Of a stretch of DNA of 64,000 nucleotides, positions 28,448 to 37,984 are shown piece after piece. A program made the position numbers and the translations under genes. The stretch lies in assembly GCA_963697565.1 (NCBI GenBank), contig CAVOOM010000009.1, positions 71,219-135,218 of the forward strand, given 5' to 3'. How positions within the stretch are numbered: position 1 is the first letter of the stretch; every line of letters begins with the position of its first letter. The notes beneath the pieces were generated by a model that saw only the letters and a list, made by a program, of their open reading frames with translations, made no database searches and was not told the DNA's origin. The stretch is from CAWFSE01 sp963697565. GTDB lineage: Bacteria; Actinomycetota; Actinomycetes; CAVWCF01.

Positions 28448-28861
28448 ATGGCCCGCCACCGCTACGACGCGGCGCTGCGGTGGTCGGATATCGACGCCCT
28501 CGGCCACGTCAACAACGTCGCCTACCTCTCGCTGCTGCAGGAGGCGCGCGTCGGCCTCTACGCCGCCCGGCTCGGCACGATCGACTGGCAGGAGACCGGG
28601 GCGGTGGTGGCCCGCCACGAGATCGAGTACGCCACGCCGCTCACCTTCCGCGCCGAGCCGGTGCCGATCGACCTGTGGGTGACCCGGGTCGGCACCACGT
28701 CGTACACGCTGGCCTACGAGATCCGCGACGACGCCGCCGTCTACGCCAGGGCCTCGACCGTCATGGTCAAGTGGGACCTGGTGGCCGGGCGGCCCAAGCC
28801 CCTCGACGACGAGGAGCGGCTGGTCCTGGAGTCGCTGCGCGACGAGGTCGCGCCGGAGTGA
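28448..28861 (+). CDS. Acyl-CoA thioesterase (4HBT hotdog family)
   Basis: 137 residues, 10 bases after ettA. The active-site loop RWSDIDALGHVNNVAYLSLLQEAR carries the D-x3-GHVNN motif of 4-hydroxybenzoyl-CoA-type thioesterases, and HEIEYATPLTFRAEPVPID is the central helix/strand pair. The acyl specificity cannot be read from sequence. Its stop overlaps the GTG of the next gene (GTGA), so the two are translated together. Confidence 0.9.
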   Translation: MARHRYDAALRWSDIDALGHVNNVAYLSLLQEARVGLYAARLGTIDWQETGAVVARHEIEYATPLTFRAEPVPIDLWVTRVGTTSYTLAYEIRDDAAVYARASTVMVKWDLVAGRPKPLDDEERLVLESLRDEVAPE

Positions 28862-29547
28862 CAGCCGAGGGGCCGACGGCGGGGGAGGCGCCCACCTGGG
28901 GGGCGGTCTTGGCTCTGGCTGGCGCGCACGAGGCGCTGGGCCTGGCGTCGTACCTGCGCCGGCTGACCGCGCTGGACTCGCGTGCGGCGGTGCGGATCCA
29001 GGCGCGCGGAGCGGTCGCGGGGGTGTTCGCCGGGCCGCCCTTCGAGGTGGTCGCGCTGCGCCCGGTGGCCCTGGCCGCGCCTGTCGACGTGGATGCCACC
29101 GTGTCGGCGCAGCGGCTGCTGGAGCGCCTCGACGAGGTGGCGCCGGGTGAGGCGATCACGCTGCCGCCGCCCGTGGTCGGCCCGGCCTGGGCCGGGCTGC
29201 TGCCGCCGCGCACCGGGTGGGCGCAGGCTGGCGAGGTGGAGGCCGTGGCGGTGGCCGCGGCCGTGCGGTCGGGGATCGTCTCGTTCCGGGAGAAGGCCGA
29301 TCGCATTCCCGAGGCCGAGCGGACCGTCGACCGGCTCGACGCGATGGCCCGAGAGGTGTGGCGCACGCCGATCGTCGGCTCGGTGCCGCTGCGCGCCGCC
29401 CACGCAGCCGAGGCGCTCGGCCTGCTGGGCCGCGAGGGCGACGTGATCGCGTCGGCGAGCGGCGCCTGGCGGCGGCTGCGCTGCGCAGGCGGCTCGGTCG
29501 CCGTGCGCGACCTCGACGTCCCCGGCCTCGCCCTGCTCTTCAGCTGA
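28858..29547 (+). CDS. Conserved hypothetical protein coupled to the thioesterase
   Basis: 229 residues from a GTG at 28858 that overlaps the thioesterase stop. It is Ala/Leu/Val-rich with no signal peptide or transmembrane helix. The sequence alternates helices and strands (AHEALGLASYLRRLTALDSRAAVRI; PFEVVALRPVAL; AVRSGIVSFREKADRIPEAERTVDRLD). I do not recognise the family. The strict coupling to the thioesterase is the only functional clue. Confidence 0.7.
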   Translation: MTAEGPTAGEAPTWGAVLALAGAHEALGLASYLRRLTALDSRAAVRIQARGAVAGVFAGPPFEVVALRPVALAAPVDVDATVSAQRLLERLDEVAPGEAITLPPPVVGPAWAGLLPPRTGWAQAGEVEAVAVAAAVRSGIVSFREKADRIPEAERTVDRLDAMAREVWRTPIVGSVPLRAAHAAEALGLLGREGDVIASASGAWRRLRCAGGSVAVRDLDVPGLALLFS

Positions 29548-29568
29548 AGCCGGCCGCCTCGGCGCCGG

Positions 29569-29964
29569 TCAGGCGTCCTCGGTGTTCTGCATCGAGAAGG
29601 CGGCCATGATCAGGTAGCGCCAGAGCCGGTCGTCCTGCGCCTCGGTGAGGCCCAGGGAGTCCACCGCGACCCGCATGTGCGCCAGCCAGGCGTCCCGGGC
29701 GGCCGAGTCGATCGCGTACGGCGCGTGGCGCATCCGCAGCCGCGGGTGGCCGCGCTCATCGGAGTACGTCGTGGGCCCGCCCCAGTACTGCTCAAGGAAC
29801 ATCCGCAGCCGCTCGGCGGCCGGGCCCAGGTCCTGCTCGGGGTACATCGGGCGGAGTTGCGGGTCGGCGGCGACCTCGGCGTAGAAGCGGGCCACCAGGC
29901 GCTCGAAGGCCGGGTGCCCGCCGATCTCGTCGTAGAAGGTCGGCTCCTGCGCTGGCTCGCTCAC
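29569..29964 (-). CDS. glbO: Group II truncated haemoglobin (trHbO)
   Basis: 131 residues, ATG at 29964. trHbO features are visible: FYDEIGGHPAFERLVARFY (A/B helices with B10 Tyr), the proximal F8 histidine in RMRHAPYAID, and the G8 tryptophan in AWLAHM typical of group II. It should bind O2/NO or act in peroxide detoxification. Its start overlaps the stop of the SDR-like gene (ATGA), an unusual coupling, and it is the last gene of a four-gene minus-strand run. Confidence 0.93.
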   Translation of the reverse strand: MSEPAQEPTFYDEIGGHPAFERLVARFYAEVAADPQLRPMYPEQDLGPAAERLRMFLEQYWGGPTTYSDERGHPRLRMRHAPYAIDSAARDAWLAHMRVAVDSLGLTEAQDDRLWRYLIMAAFSMQNTEDA

Positions 29965-31505
29965 CCGGCCAGTGTCTCAGGGCGCGTCGCTGCCCTCATC
30001 GCCTCCGCCGACTCTGCGCGCGCGAGCGCCTCAGCGGCGGCCCCGATGTTGCGCACCATGGACCCGAAGACCACCCCGTGGAAGGGCGCGACCGCCCACC
30101 AGTACAGGTGCCCGAGGAACCCGTGCGGGGCGAAGACGGCCCGCTGGCGGTACGTCGAGCGGCTCGGCCCGGCGGGCGCCACCCCGAACTCCAGCCAGGC
30201 CAACCCCGGCAGCCGCATCTCGGCGCGCAGCCGCAGCAGCTCGCAGGGCAGCCGCTCCTCCACCCGCCAGAAGTCGAGCGACTCGCCCACGACCACCCGG
30301 TCGGGGTCCCGCCGGCCGCGGCGCAGCCCGACCCCGCCGACCGCGCGATCGGCGATCCCGCGCAGCTCCCAGGCCCAGGGCAGCGAGTAGTAGCCGCGGT
30401 CTCCACCGATCCCCTCGACGATGCGCCACAGTGCCTCGGCAGGCGCGTCCACCACGGCCTCACGCGCGTCCTCGTACAACGAGCCGCCCGCCCAGTCCGG
30501 GTCGCTCGGCAGCGGATCGCTCGGAGCCCCCGGCGTGGAGGCCGAGGACCAGCGGGTGGCGACATCGGCCTCCTTGACCCGCTTGAGCGCCAGCTCCACG
30601 GCGCGCTCGAAGCCGACGAGCCCCTCCGGCGGGTCGGGGATGTACGCGGCGATGTCGTGCTCGTGCGCGAGCGCCTCGTTGCGCAGCGATTCGACCAGCG
30701 GGCGGGCGATGGCGCTGGGCACCGGGGTGATCGCCCCGACCCAGTGCGCGGAGAGCCCCGGTGTCAGCACCGGGACCTGGACGATGAGCCGCTTGGGCAG
30801 CCTGGCGACCACCGCGTAGCGCTTCATCATGTCGGCGTAGGTGAGGATGTCCGGGCCGGCGATGTCGAACTCGCGCGACACCTCAGGGGGCAGCGATGCG
30901 GCGGCCACCAGGTAGCGCAGCACGTCGCGGATCGCGATGGGCTGGATGCGGTTGCTGGCCCAGCGCGGCACCACCATCGCAGGCAGCCGCTCGGTCAGGT
31001 GGCGGAGCATCTCGAACGACGCCGACCCGCTGCCGATGATCACGGCGGCCCGCAGCACGGCGGTGGGAACGCCGGCGCCGAGCAGGATGCGCCCCACCTC
31101 GAGCCGGGACGCCAGGTGCGGGGACACCCGCTCCTCGCGCGGCTGCGGCCCGCCGAGGTAGACGATCCGGCGGATCCCGGCCCGCTGGGCTTCGATCGCG
31201 AACGTCTCGGCGGCCCTGCGGTCGCGGTCAACGAAGTCCTCGCTGGCTAGGGAGTGCACGAGGTAGAAGGCGACCTCGACGCTGTCCAGGGCTGCGCGAA
31301 CCGACGCCGCGTCTTGGAGGTCGCCGCGGGCCACCTCGACCTGGTCGGACCATGCGCGTCCGCGCAGCCGGGAGGGGTCACGGGCCAGGCAGCGCACGCG
31401 GTAGCCCGCGGCGAGCAGCTCTGGGACCAGCCGGCCGCCGATGTAACCGGTGGCCCCGGTGACCAGCACCAGCGGCGCCGGGGGGTCATTGCGCTCATCC
31501 GCCAC
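29961..31505 (-). CDS. NAD(P)-binding SDR fused to DUF2867 domain
   Basis: 514 residues from a GTG at 31505 that places the Rossmann motif VTGATGYIGG at residue ~14. Residues 1-320 form an atypical short-chain dehydrogenase (NmrA/complex-I-39K-like: ARGDLQDAASVRAAL, FYLVHSL, RIVYLGGPQ). Residues ~360-500 are DUF2867 (YYSLPWAWELRGIADR, DFWRVEERLP, LEFGVAP), a START-like helix-grip domain. The combination is common in actinobacteria but its substrate is unknown. The chain is intact. The stop overlaps the globin start, and the MscS gene ends 50 bases upstream. Confidence 0.87.
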   Translation of the reverse strand: MADERNDPPAPLVLVTGATGYIGGRLVPELLAAGYRVRCLARDPSRLRGRAWSDQVEVARGDLQDAASVRAALDSVEVAFYLVHSLASEDFVDRDRRAAETFAIEAQRAGIRRIVYLGGPQPREERVSPHLASRLEVGRILLGAGVPTAVLRAAVIIGSGSASFEMLRHLTERLPAMVVPRWASNRIQPIAIRDVLRYLVAAASLPPEVSREFDIAGPDILTYADMMKRYAVVARLPKRLIVQVPVLTPGLSAHWVGAITPVPSAIARPLVESLRNEALAHEHDIAAYIPDPPEGLVGFERAVELALKRVKEADVATRWSSASTPGAPSDPLPSDPDWAGGSLYEDAREAVVDAPAEALWRIVEGIGGDRGYYSLPWAWELRGIADRAVGGVGLRRGRRDPDRVVVGESLDFWRVEERLPCELLRLRAEMRLPGLAWLEFGVAPAGPSRSTYRQRAVFAPHGFLGHLYWWAVAPFHGVVFGSMVRNIGAAAEALARAESAEAMRAATRPETLAG

Positions 31506-31555
31506 GCAGTGAGTGTGCGCCCCGTGCGGCGTCTGCGCACCTTCGGCCGGCCGGG

Positions 31556-32458
31556 TCAGGGGGTGTCGGTCAGCGGAGGCTGGGCGGCGGGGCCGGAGGT
31601 GGGCGGTCGGACGCCGGCGGCCTCGAGCGCGGCCATCAAGCGAACCCGCAGGGCGCGGGCGACCACCAGGTGCTTGCCGGGGACGGTCTGGACCTGGACC
31701 CGGAAGGTGACCGCCACCGGGGTCATCGTCTCCACCGCGACGATCGGCTCTTCGTCCAGGACGACGTCGGCCCACTCGGGGTCGCGCCCGAAGGCGATGG
31801 CCTCGGCGCGGAGGACTCCCGACACCGCCTCGATGTCCTCTCCGTACGGGATGGGCACGTCTGCCACCGCCAGCCCGTATCCCTGCGAGCGGTTGCCAAG
31901 CGCGCCGATCGTGCCGTTGGGGACGTACCAGACCACGCCGGAGGCGTCCCGCAGCTCCGTCACCCGCAGCCCGACGCGCTCGACCGTGCCCACCGCGTCG
32001 CCGATGTCGATCACGTCGCCGACGCCGTACTGGTCCTCAAGGATCATGAAGATCCCGGAGAGGAAGTCCTTGACGAGGCTTTGCGCCCCGAAGCCCACGG
32101 CGATGCCGACGAGGCCGGCGCTGGCCAGCAGCGGGGCCATGTTGACCCCCAGCTCGCTGAGCACGATCAGGGCGGCAAGCCCGAAGAGGGTGACGGTGAC
32201 CAGGCTCTTGAGCAGCGATGAGACCGCGCCGATCCGCGCCCGGTAGCGCTCGATGGCCTGGGCGTCGGCTGCGCGCTGGCCGGAGACCACCGGGCTCGTC
32301 GCCATCCGCCGGCTGATGGCGTTGTTGGCCATGCTGCGGGCGAGCCGATCGGTCAACCGGTGGATCGCCCAGCGCAGCACGAACGCCAGCACCACCGTCA
32401 CCGCGATGACGATCAGTGCGTTGCCCTCGATCGAGAAGGGGTTCTCCGCCGTTGCCAC
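31556..32458 (-). CDS. Small-conductance mechanosensitive channel (MscS family)
   Basis: 300 residues from a GTG at 32458. A first membrane helix (ALIVIAVTVVLAFVLRWAI) is followed by the pore-lining helix region LASAGLVGIAVGFGAQSLVKD, the family signature, and the beta domain with DQYGVGDVIDIGDAVGTVE and VPNGTIG. It releases osmolytes on hypo-osmotic shock. It begins 10 bases after the peptidase gene stops, so the two are probably co-transcribed. The C-terminus is a short Pro-rich cytoplasmic tail. Confidence 0.93.
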   Translation of the reverse strand: MATAENPFSIEGNALIVIAVTVVLAFVLRWAIHRLTDRLARSMANNAISRRMATSPVVSGQRAADAQAIERYRARIGAVSSLLKSLVTVTLFGLAALIVLSELGVNMAPLLASAGLVGIAVGFGAQSLVKDFLSGIFMILEDQYGVGDVIDIGDAVGTVERVGLRVTELRDASGVVWYVPNGTIGALGNRSQGYGLAVADVPIPYGEDIEAVSGVLRAEAIAFGRDPEWADVVLDEEPIVAVETMTPVAVTFRVQVQTVPGKHLVVARALRVRLMAALEAAGVRPPTSGPAAQPPLTDTP

Positions 32459-32468
32459 GCGCGTGATG

Positions 32469-34596
32469 CTAGCCAGCCCGGGCTGGGGTGGCGTCGAGGC
32501 CGCTCACCGCTGCGGCGAAGGCCAGGGTGTCGGCCGACAGCTCGATCGACTTCGAGAGCGCCCGCGCCCCATGGCCGACGTCCCCCTCGCGCCGCACCAG
32601 CACGGGTCGCGGCGAAGAGGTGGCGTGCTGCAGCGCCGCGCACATCTTGCGCGCGTGCATCGGATCGACGCGGGTGTCGCCGTCGAAGACCTGGAAGAGC
32701 ACGGCCGGGTACGCGGTCCCCTCGCGCACGTGGTGGTACGGAGAGTAGCCGAGCAGCCAGCCCAGCTGCTCGGGGTCTTCGGCGGTGCCGTACTCGACGG
32801 CCCAGGTCGCGCCCAGGCCGAACTTCTCGAAGCGCACCATGTCAAGCAGCGGGGCGCTGCAGACCACCCCCGCGAAGAGGTCCGGCCGACGGGTCAGCGC
32901 GGCGCCGACCAGGAGCCCGCCGTTCGACCCGCCGGAGATGACCAGCCGGTCGGGCGTGGTCCAGCCTTCCGCGATCAGCCACTCGGCGGCCGCCTCGAAG
33001 TCCTCGAAGCTGCGCTGCTTGTGGGCGAGCATCCCGTCGCGGTGCCACTCCTCGCCCTCTTCTCCGCCGCCGCGGATGTTGGCGACGGCATACACCCCGC
33101 CGGCCTCGACCCAGCCGAGGATGCTCGCGGAGAACGCCGGCGTCAGAGGCAGGCCGAACCCGCCGTAGCCGTACAGGATGGTGGGCCGCGGCTGGGCGGG
33201 CTGCCCGTCGTCGCTCGCGGGGAAGACCACGAACATCCGCACCTGAGTGCCGTCCGCAGACGTGTAGACCACCTGACGGGCGGTGACATCCGGGACCTCG
33301 ACGGTGCCGGGAGCAGTGGCCCACAACGTGGTCGTCCCGGTGCGGGCGTCCCAGCGCTGCACCGAGACCGGGGTGGTGTGGTCGGTGTAGGCGAACCATG
33401 CCTCGTGGCCGCCCTCGGGCCGCTCCACGATCCCGCTGATCGACCCGACGCCGGGCAGCGGCACCTCGCCGGTGCGCCGGCCCGTCTCCAGGTCATGGAC
33501 GGTGATCTCGCCGACGGTGTGCCGGGTCCACGAGCACAGCAGCACGCCGCGCTCGAGCTCGGGGCCGTCCAGGATCGCGTACCCGTCCAGGACCGCCTCG
33601 GGGTCTTCGGGCACCAGGTCCTCCCAGGCTCCCGACACCAGCCCCTCGGGGGTGGCCACCGCGAGCCGACCGCGCGGGGCCCCAAGGTCGGTGAACACGT
33701 ACATCCGGCCGTCGCGGCCAGCCTCGAAGCCGGTCTGGGCGTCGACGCCGATCTGGACCTCCGCGAATGCCGGCGCCTCGATCGGCCCGGCGGACAGGTC
33801 GGCCACCCACAGGTCGTTGCGTGGGGCCGTGCCCTCGCTGGCCGAGACCTGCAGCCAGCGGCCGTCCCGGCTGACTGACACGCCGTAGTAGTTCGTCTTC
33901 AGCAGCCCGTCGCCGAACACCAGGGTGTCGGTCGAGGGGTCCGTGCCGACGCGGTGCAGCCAAACCCGGCGGTGGTACTGCGCTTCGTCCTCGGGAAGGT
34001 CGGAGGGGTCGAGCCGCCGCACGTAGTAGAACGCGGCGCCGCCGGGCAGCCAGGCGACGGGGGAGTACCGCGCCCGGTCGATCGGGCCGTCGACGTCGGC
34101 GCCCGTCTCGACCTCGAGGACGCGCAGCACGGACTCCTCACGGCCTCCCTCGGAGACTTGGTACGCGAGCAGCGCGCCCTCCTTGGAGGGCTGCCAGGAG
34201 TCGAGCGTGGTGGCGCCGGACGGGTCCATCGCCATCGGGTCGAGCAGCACCCGCTCGGTGCCGTCTGGGTCGACCGTGAGCAACTGCGCGTGCTCTTGGT
34301 CCGCGGTGCGGCGCATGAAGAACTGCCGCTCTCCGCGCCAGACGGGCGGGGAGATCGCGCCGGCTGCGAGCAGGGCGGTGAGCCGCTCGCGGAACATCCC
34401 CACCGAGGCCCAGCCAGCCCGCGCGTCGGCGTAGAGCGCTGTCCTGGGCTGAAGACCAGGCGGCCGTGCGCGCGTCGTCGGCGTCCTCAAGCCACCGGTA
34501 CGGGTCGGGAACATCCTGGCCATGGAGCCGGTCGACGAGGTCGAGTCGCTCGGCTTGCGGGTAGCGAGGGCCACCCAGTCGCGCGTCCGCAGTCAC
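32469..34596 (-). CDS. Prolyl oligopeptidase-family serine peptidase (one frame shift)
   Basis: About 708 residues, GTG at 34596. The N-terminus has YPQAERLDLVDRLHGQ and DPYRWLEDADD, the S9A start. One extra base near 34440 shifts the frame, after which ALYADARAGWASV continues. A beta-propeller follows, then the alpha/beta-hydrolase domain with TILYGYGGFG, nucleophile ISGGSNGGLLVGA, FQVFDGDTRVDP (Asp) and GDVGHGA (His). No signal peptide, so it is a cytoplasmic oligopeptidase. It heads a minus-strand run with mscS, SDR and glbO, and is divergent from the HNH gene 29 bases away. Confidence 0.9.
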
Positions 34597-34625
34597 GACC
34601 CGCGACCCTACGGCACACTGGGGTC

Positions 34626-35138
34626 GTGCCTGCGTCACACGCGCTGGTCCTCAACGCCTCGTACGAGCCCCTGTGCGTGGTGACGCTGAGGCGCGCCGTG
34701 GTGCTGGTCCTCGCGGAGAAGGCCTTGGTCGTGGAGCACGGCGAGGGGTCGGTCCGCTCGGAGCGGCTGACCCTTGCCGCACCCTCGGTGGTGCGGCTGA
34801 CGCGCTACGTGCGCGTCCCGTACCGCCGCACGGCGCCGCTGACCCGACGTGCCGTGCTGGAGCGCGACGGCCACTCCTGCGCGTACTGCGCCCGGCGCGC
34901 CGAGTCGGTCGACCATGTCGTGCCGAAGTCGCGCGGCGGCCGGCACGAGTGGGCGAACGTGGTGGCTGCCTGCCTGCGCTGCAACCGGACCAAGGGGGAT
35001 CGCATGCTCGGCGAGCTCGGCTGGACCCTGCACTTCGCTCCCGCGCCGCCCCCGCCCACGACCGCCCTGCTGCTGGTCGCCGGGCGCCGCGATCCGGCCT
35101 GGTCGCCCTACCTGGCGCCGCAGGCGGTGAGCGCGTGA
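34626..35138 (+). CDS. HNH endonuclease
   Basis: 170 residues from a GTG at 34626. The family is the widespread actinobacterial HNH type starting LVLNASYEPLCVVTLRRAVVLVLA. The nuclease module is CAYCARRAESVDHVVPKSRGG followed by WANVVAACLRCNRTKGD, giving two zinc CxxC pairs and the catalytic DH. A Pro-rich linker precedes the C-terminus. Function in the cell is not established for this family. The stop overlaps the amidase start (GTGA). Confidence 0.92.
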   Translation: MPASHALVLNASYEPLCVVTLRRAVVLVLAEKALVVEHGEGSVRSERLTLAAPSVVRLTRYVRVPYRRTAPLTRRAVLERDGHSCAYCARRAESVDHVVPKSRGGRHEWANVVAACLRCNRTKGDRMLGELGWTLHFAPAPPPPTTALLLVAGRRDPAWSPYLAPQAVSA

Positions 35139-36556
35139 GCGAGCTCCACGACCTGACCGCGCTGGAGCAGGGGGCGGCGGTCCGCGCCGGCGAGGTGTCG
35201 GCCACCGAGCTGGCCGAGCACTACCTGGCGCGCATCGAGGCGGGCAACGAGGCGGTGGGGGCGTTCACCGTGGTGACGCGCGCGCTCGCCCTGGAGATGG
35301 CCGAGGCGGCCCAGCGCCGGCTGGCCGACGCCGACGGGGCGCCCACCCCGCCGCTGCTCGGCGTCCCGGTGCCGGTCAAGGACCTCGCGTTCGTGGCGGG
35401 GGTGCCGTGCCGGCTCGGCTCGCGGGCGTACGACCTCGTCCCGGCCGCGGACGACTACGTGGTGACCCGCCTGCGGGAGGCGGGGGTGGTCTTCACCGGC
35501 AAGACCGCCACCCCCGAGTTCGGGCTGCCCTGCTACACCGAGACGCTGGTGGGGCCGCCGGCCCGCACCCCGTGGGACCTCGAGCGGTCTGCGGGGGGCT
35601 CCAGCGGCGGGGCCGCGGCCGCGGTGGCCGCCGGGCTCGCCCCGGTCGCGCACGGCAGCGACGGCGGCGGGTCCATCCGGATCCCGGCCAGCGTGTGCGG
35701 GCTCGTCGGGCTCAAGCCGTCCCGCGGACGGATCAGCAACGGCCCGCTGCGCGACCCGGTGGGGGAGCTGCCCACTCAGGGCCCGTTGGCGCGCACGGTC
35801 GCCGACGCCGCGGCGCTGCTCGACGCGATGGCCGGGCCCTGGCCGGGCGACCCGTATCCGGCGCCCCCGCTTCCGCCCGGCGAGACGTTCCTGGACCACG
35901 CCGGCCGCGACCCGGGGCGGCTGGTGATCGGCCGCTACCGGACCCCGGTCCTGGCCGACATCGAGGTCCACCCCGACTGCGTCGCGGCGTACGACGAGGC
36001 GACCGAGCTGCTGGTGTCGCTCGGCCACGAGGTGGTGGAGGTCGGGCCGCCGTTCACCCACGACGTGGTGCCGCAGTTCGAGGCGCTGTGGTCCGTGCTT
36101 GCGCTGCTGACCCCGGTGGCGCCCGACGACGAGGCTTCGCTGCTGCCGCTCACCCGGTGGCTGCGCGAGCGCGGGACCCAGGTCAGCGGGATCCAGCTGG
36201 CCGGGGCGGTGTCCATGTGCCGACTGCTCTCCAGGGTCGCCATCCAGGCCACCGCCCACTGCGACGCGGTGCTGGCGCCGACGCTGGCCCAACCGCCGGC
36301 GCTCGTCGGCGGGCTGCGCGACGACGCGGACCCCTGGCGCGACTTCGACAACCAGAAGCGCTTCTCCCCGTTCACCGCCGTCTACAACGTCACCGGCCAG
36401 CCGGCCGTCAGCCTTCCCCTGCACTGGGCTGACAGCGGCCTGCCGATCGGCGTCATGCTCGCCGGCCGGCCGTACGGCGAGGCGGCGCTGATCGCGCTGG
36501 CGGCCCAGATCGAGGCGGCGCGGCCCTGGGCCCACCGCAAGCCCGCCCTCTGGTGA
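35135..36556 (+). CDS. Amidase (amidase-signature family)
   Basis: 473 residues from a GTG at 35135 within the HNH stop. The Ser-cisSer-Lys triad is visible: Lys in GVPVPVKDLAFVAG, the first Ser in RSAGGSSGGAAAAVAAG and the nucleophile in GSDGGGSIRIPASVCG. Length and order are typical. It hydrolyses an amide of unknown structure. It converges on the permease gene, with only 4 bases between stops. Confidence 0.92.
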   Translation: MSELHDLTALEQGAAVRAGEVSATELAEHYLARIEAGNEAVGAFTVVTRALALEMAEAAQRRLADADGAPTPPLLGVPVPVKDLAFVAGVPCRLGSRAYDLVPAADDYVVTRLREAGVVFTGKTATPEFGLPCYTETLVGPPARTPWDLERSAGGSSGGAAAAVAAGLAPVAHGSDGGGSIRIPASVCGLVGLKPSRGRISNGPLRDPVGELPTQGPLARTVADAAALLDAMAGPWPGDPYPAPPLPPGETFLDHAGRDPGRLVIGRYRTPVLADIEVHPDCVAAYDEATELLVSLGHEVVEVGPPFTHDVVPQFEALWSVLALLTPVAPDDEASLLPLTRWLRERGTQVSGIQLAGAVSMCRLLSRVAIQATAHCDAVLAPTLAQPPALVGGLRDDADPWRDFDNQKRFSPFTAVYNVTGQPAVSLPLHWADSGLPIGVMLAGRPYGEAALIALAAQIEAARPWAHRKPALW

Positions 36557-36560
36557 TCCC

Positions 36561-37926
36561 TCAGACGGGCGTCTGCCGGTTGAGGTCGCTGCGCAGCGTC
36601 CAGACGTACGCGGGCACGCCGAGCAGGAACAGCATCATCCAGGCGTACACCGACTCCTGGCCGGCGCCGGCGATCGCCACCACGGAGTAGACGAAGCCCA
36701 GGCCGGCGATCAGGCCGTTGCGCACCAACCGGTGCAGGGGGACCGCGTGGCGGGTGGCGAACGACCACACCAGCTCGGCCCCGGCGCTGAACGCGTAGGG
36801 CACCAGGGTCGCCACCGTGGCGAGCAGGACGATCGTGTTGTAGACGTCGACGAGTTCGCCGCTGGAGAAGTTCAGCACGATGACGATCATCGCCAGGCCG
36901 CTCGACACCAGCAGCCCGATCACGGGCACGCCCTTGGGGTTGAGGCGCTGGAACCGGCTGGGGAACAGGTGGTCGCGGGCCGCGGCCATCGGCACCTGGG
37001 ACTGGATCAGGATCAGGCCGAGCATCGCGCCCGCGCAGGAGATCACGGCGACCACAGACATCGCGGTGCCCGGCCCACGGCCCGAAGACGATCTCCGCGG
37101 AGTCGGCAAGCGGGGCGCTGGAGTTGACCAGGACTGGTCGCGGGGGACGGTGCCGAAGACCGAGAACGTGCTCAGCAGGTAGAGCGCGGCGACGCCCGAG
37201 CGTGCCCAGGACCGTGGCCCGCGGGATGGTCTTCTCCGGCTCGTGCACGTCGTCGGCCGGAACGCACGCCGACTCGAGGCCGATGAACGCGAAGAGGGTC
37301 AGCGGCAGGCAGGCCGCGATGGCCCCCCAGAACGAGTAGCCGTCGGCGATGAACGGCTGCAGGTATTCCGGGTTGAGGGCGAACAGCCCGGCGACCCCCA
37401 GCAGCAGCAGGGGCACCGCCTTGAGCAGGGTGAGGATCGCCGTGACAAGGCCCCCGGCCGCGGCGCCCCGCAGGTTGATCGCGGTGAGCAGGGCCACCGC
37501 AGCCGACGGCGACCAGCGATCTCGAGGCGCGCGGTTGCCGTCCACCGCCGGCACGAGTGAGCCGACGTAGCCGACGAGCGCCACGGAGATCGCGCCCACG
37601 CTGACCCACAGCCCGATCCAGTAGTTCCAGGCGGTCTGGAAGCCGAGGAAGTCGCCGAAGCCGCTGCGCGCGAAGGCGTACGGCCCGCCCGTCTGGGGGA
37701 TCCGGCGGGCGAGCGAGGCGAAGGTCAGCGCCAGGGCCAGTGAGCCCGCGGCGGTGATCGCGAACGCGACCAGGCTCACCGAGCCGTACGCGGCCAGGCT
37801 GGCTGGGAGGAGGAAGACCCCCGACCCGATCATCGTCCCGGCGACCAGGCCGGTCGCGACCCACACCCCCATCTGCTTGCGCTGGGGGGCCTCCTGCGGG
37901 GCTGCCTGGTCTGTCTGCACCGTCAT
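36561..37926 (-). CDS. APC-superfamily amino-acid permease (three frame shifts)
   Basis: About 454 residues after repair, with 12 predicted membrane helices. The ATG at 37926 starts a cytoplasmic tail followed by GVWVATGLVAGTMIGSGVFLLP, the TM1 signature of AdiC/CadB-like exchangers. Frame shifts near 37195 (extra base), 37134 (missing one or two extra) and 37070 (extra base) fall in one 130-base stretch; between them VAALYLLSTFSVFGTVPRDQ and LVNSSAPLADSAEIVFGPW can be read. After the last, TAMSVVAVISCAGAMLG continues to the end. It probably exchanges an amino acid for its amine or a related compound. Confidence 0.85.
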
Positions 37927-37984
37927 GCCGCGCATCCTGCCGGACGGTGAGCGCGGGCGTGCGCGGTCGGGCAGACTTCGAGGC

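Noticed and set aside
36561..37926. Permease as a decayed pseudogene because of three frame shifts
   Set aside because: Protein similarity is unbroken on both sides of every shift and similar single-base breaks occur in essential-looking genes throughout, which fits sequencing indels better.
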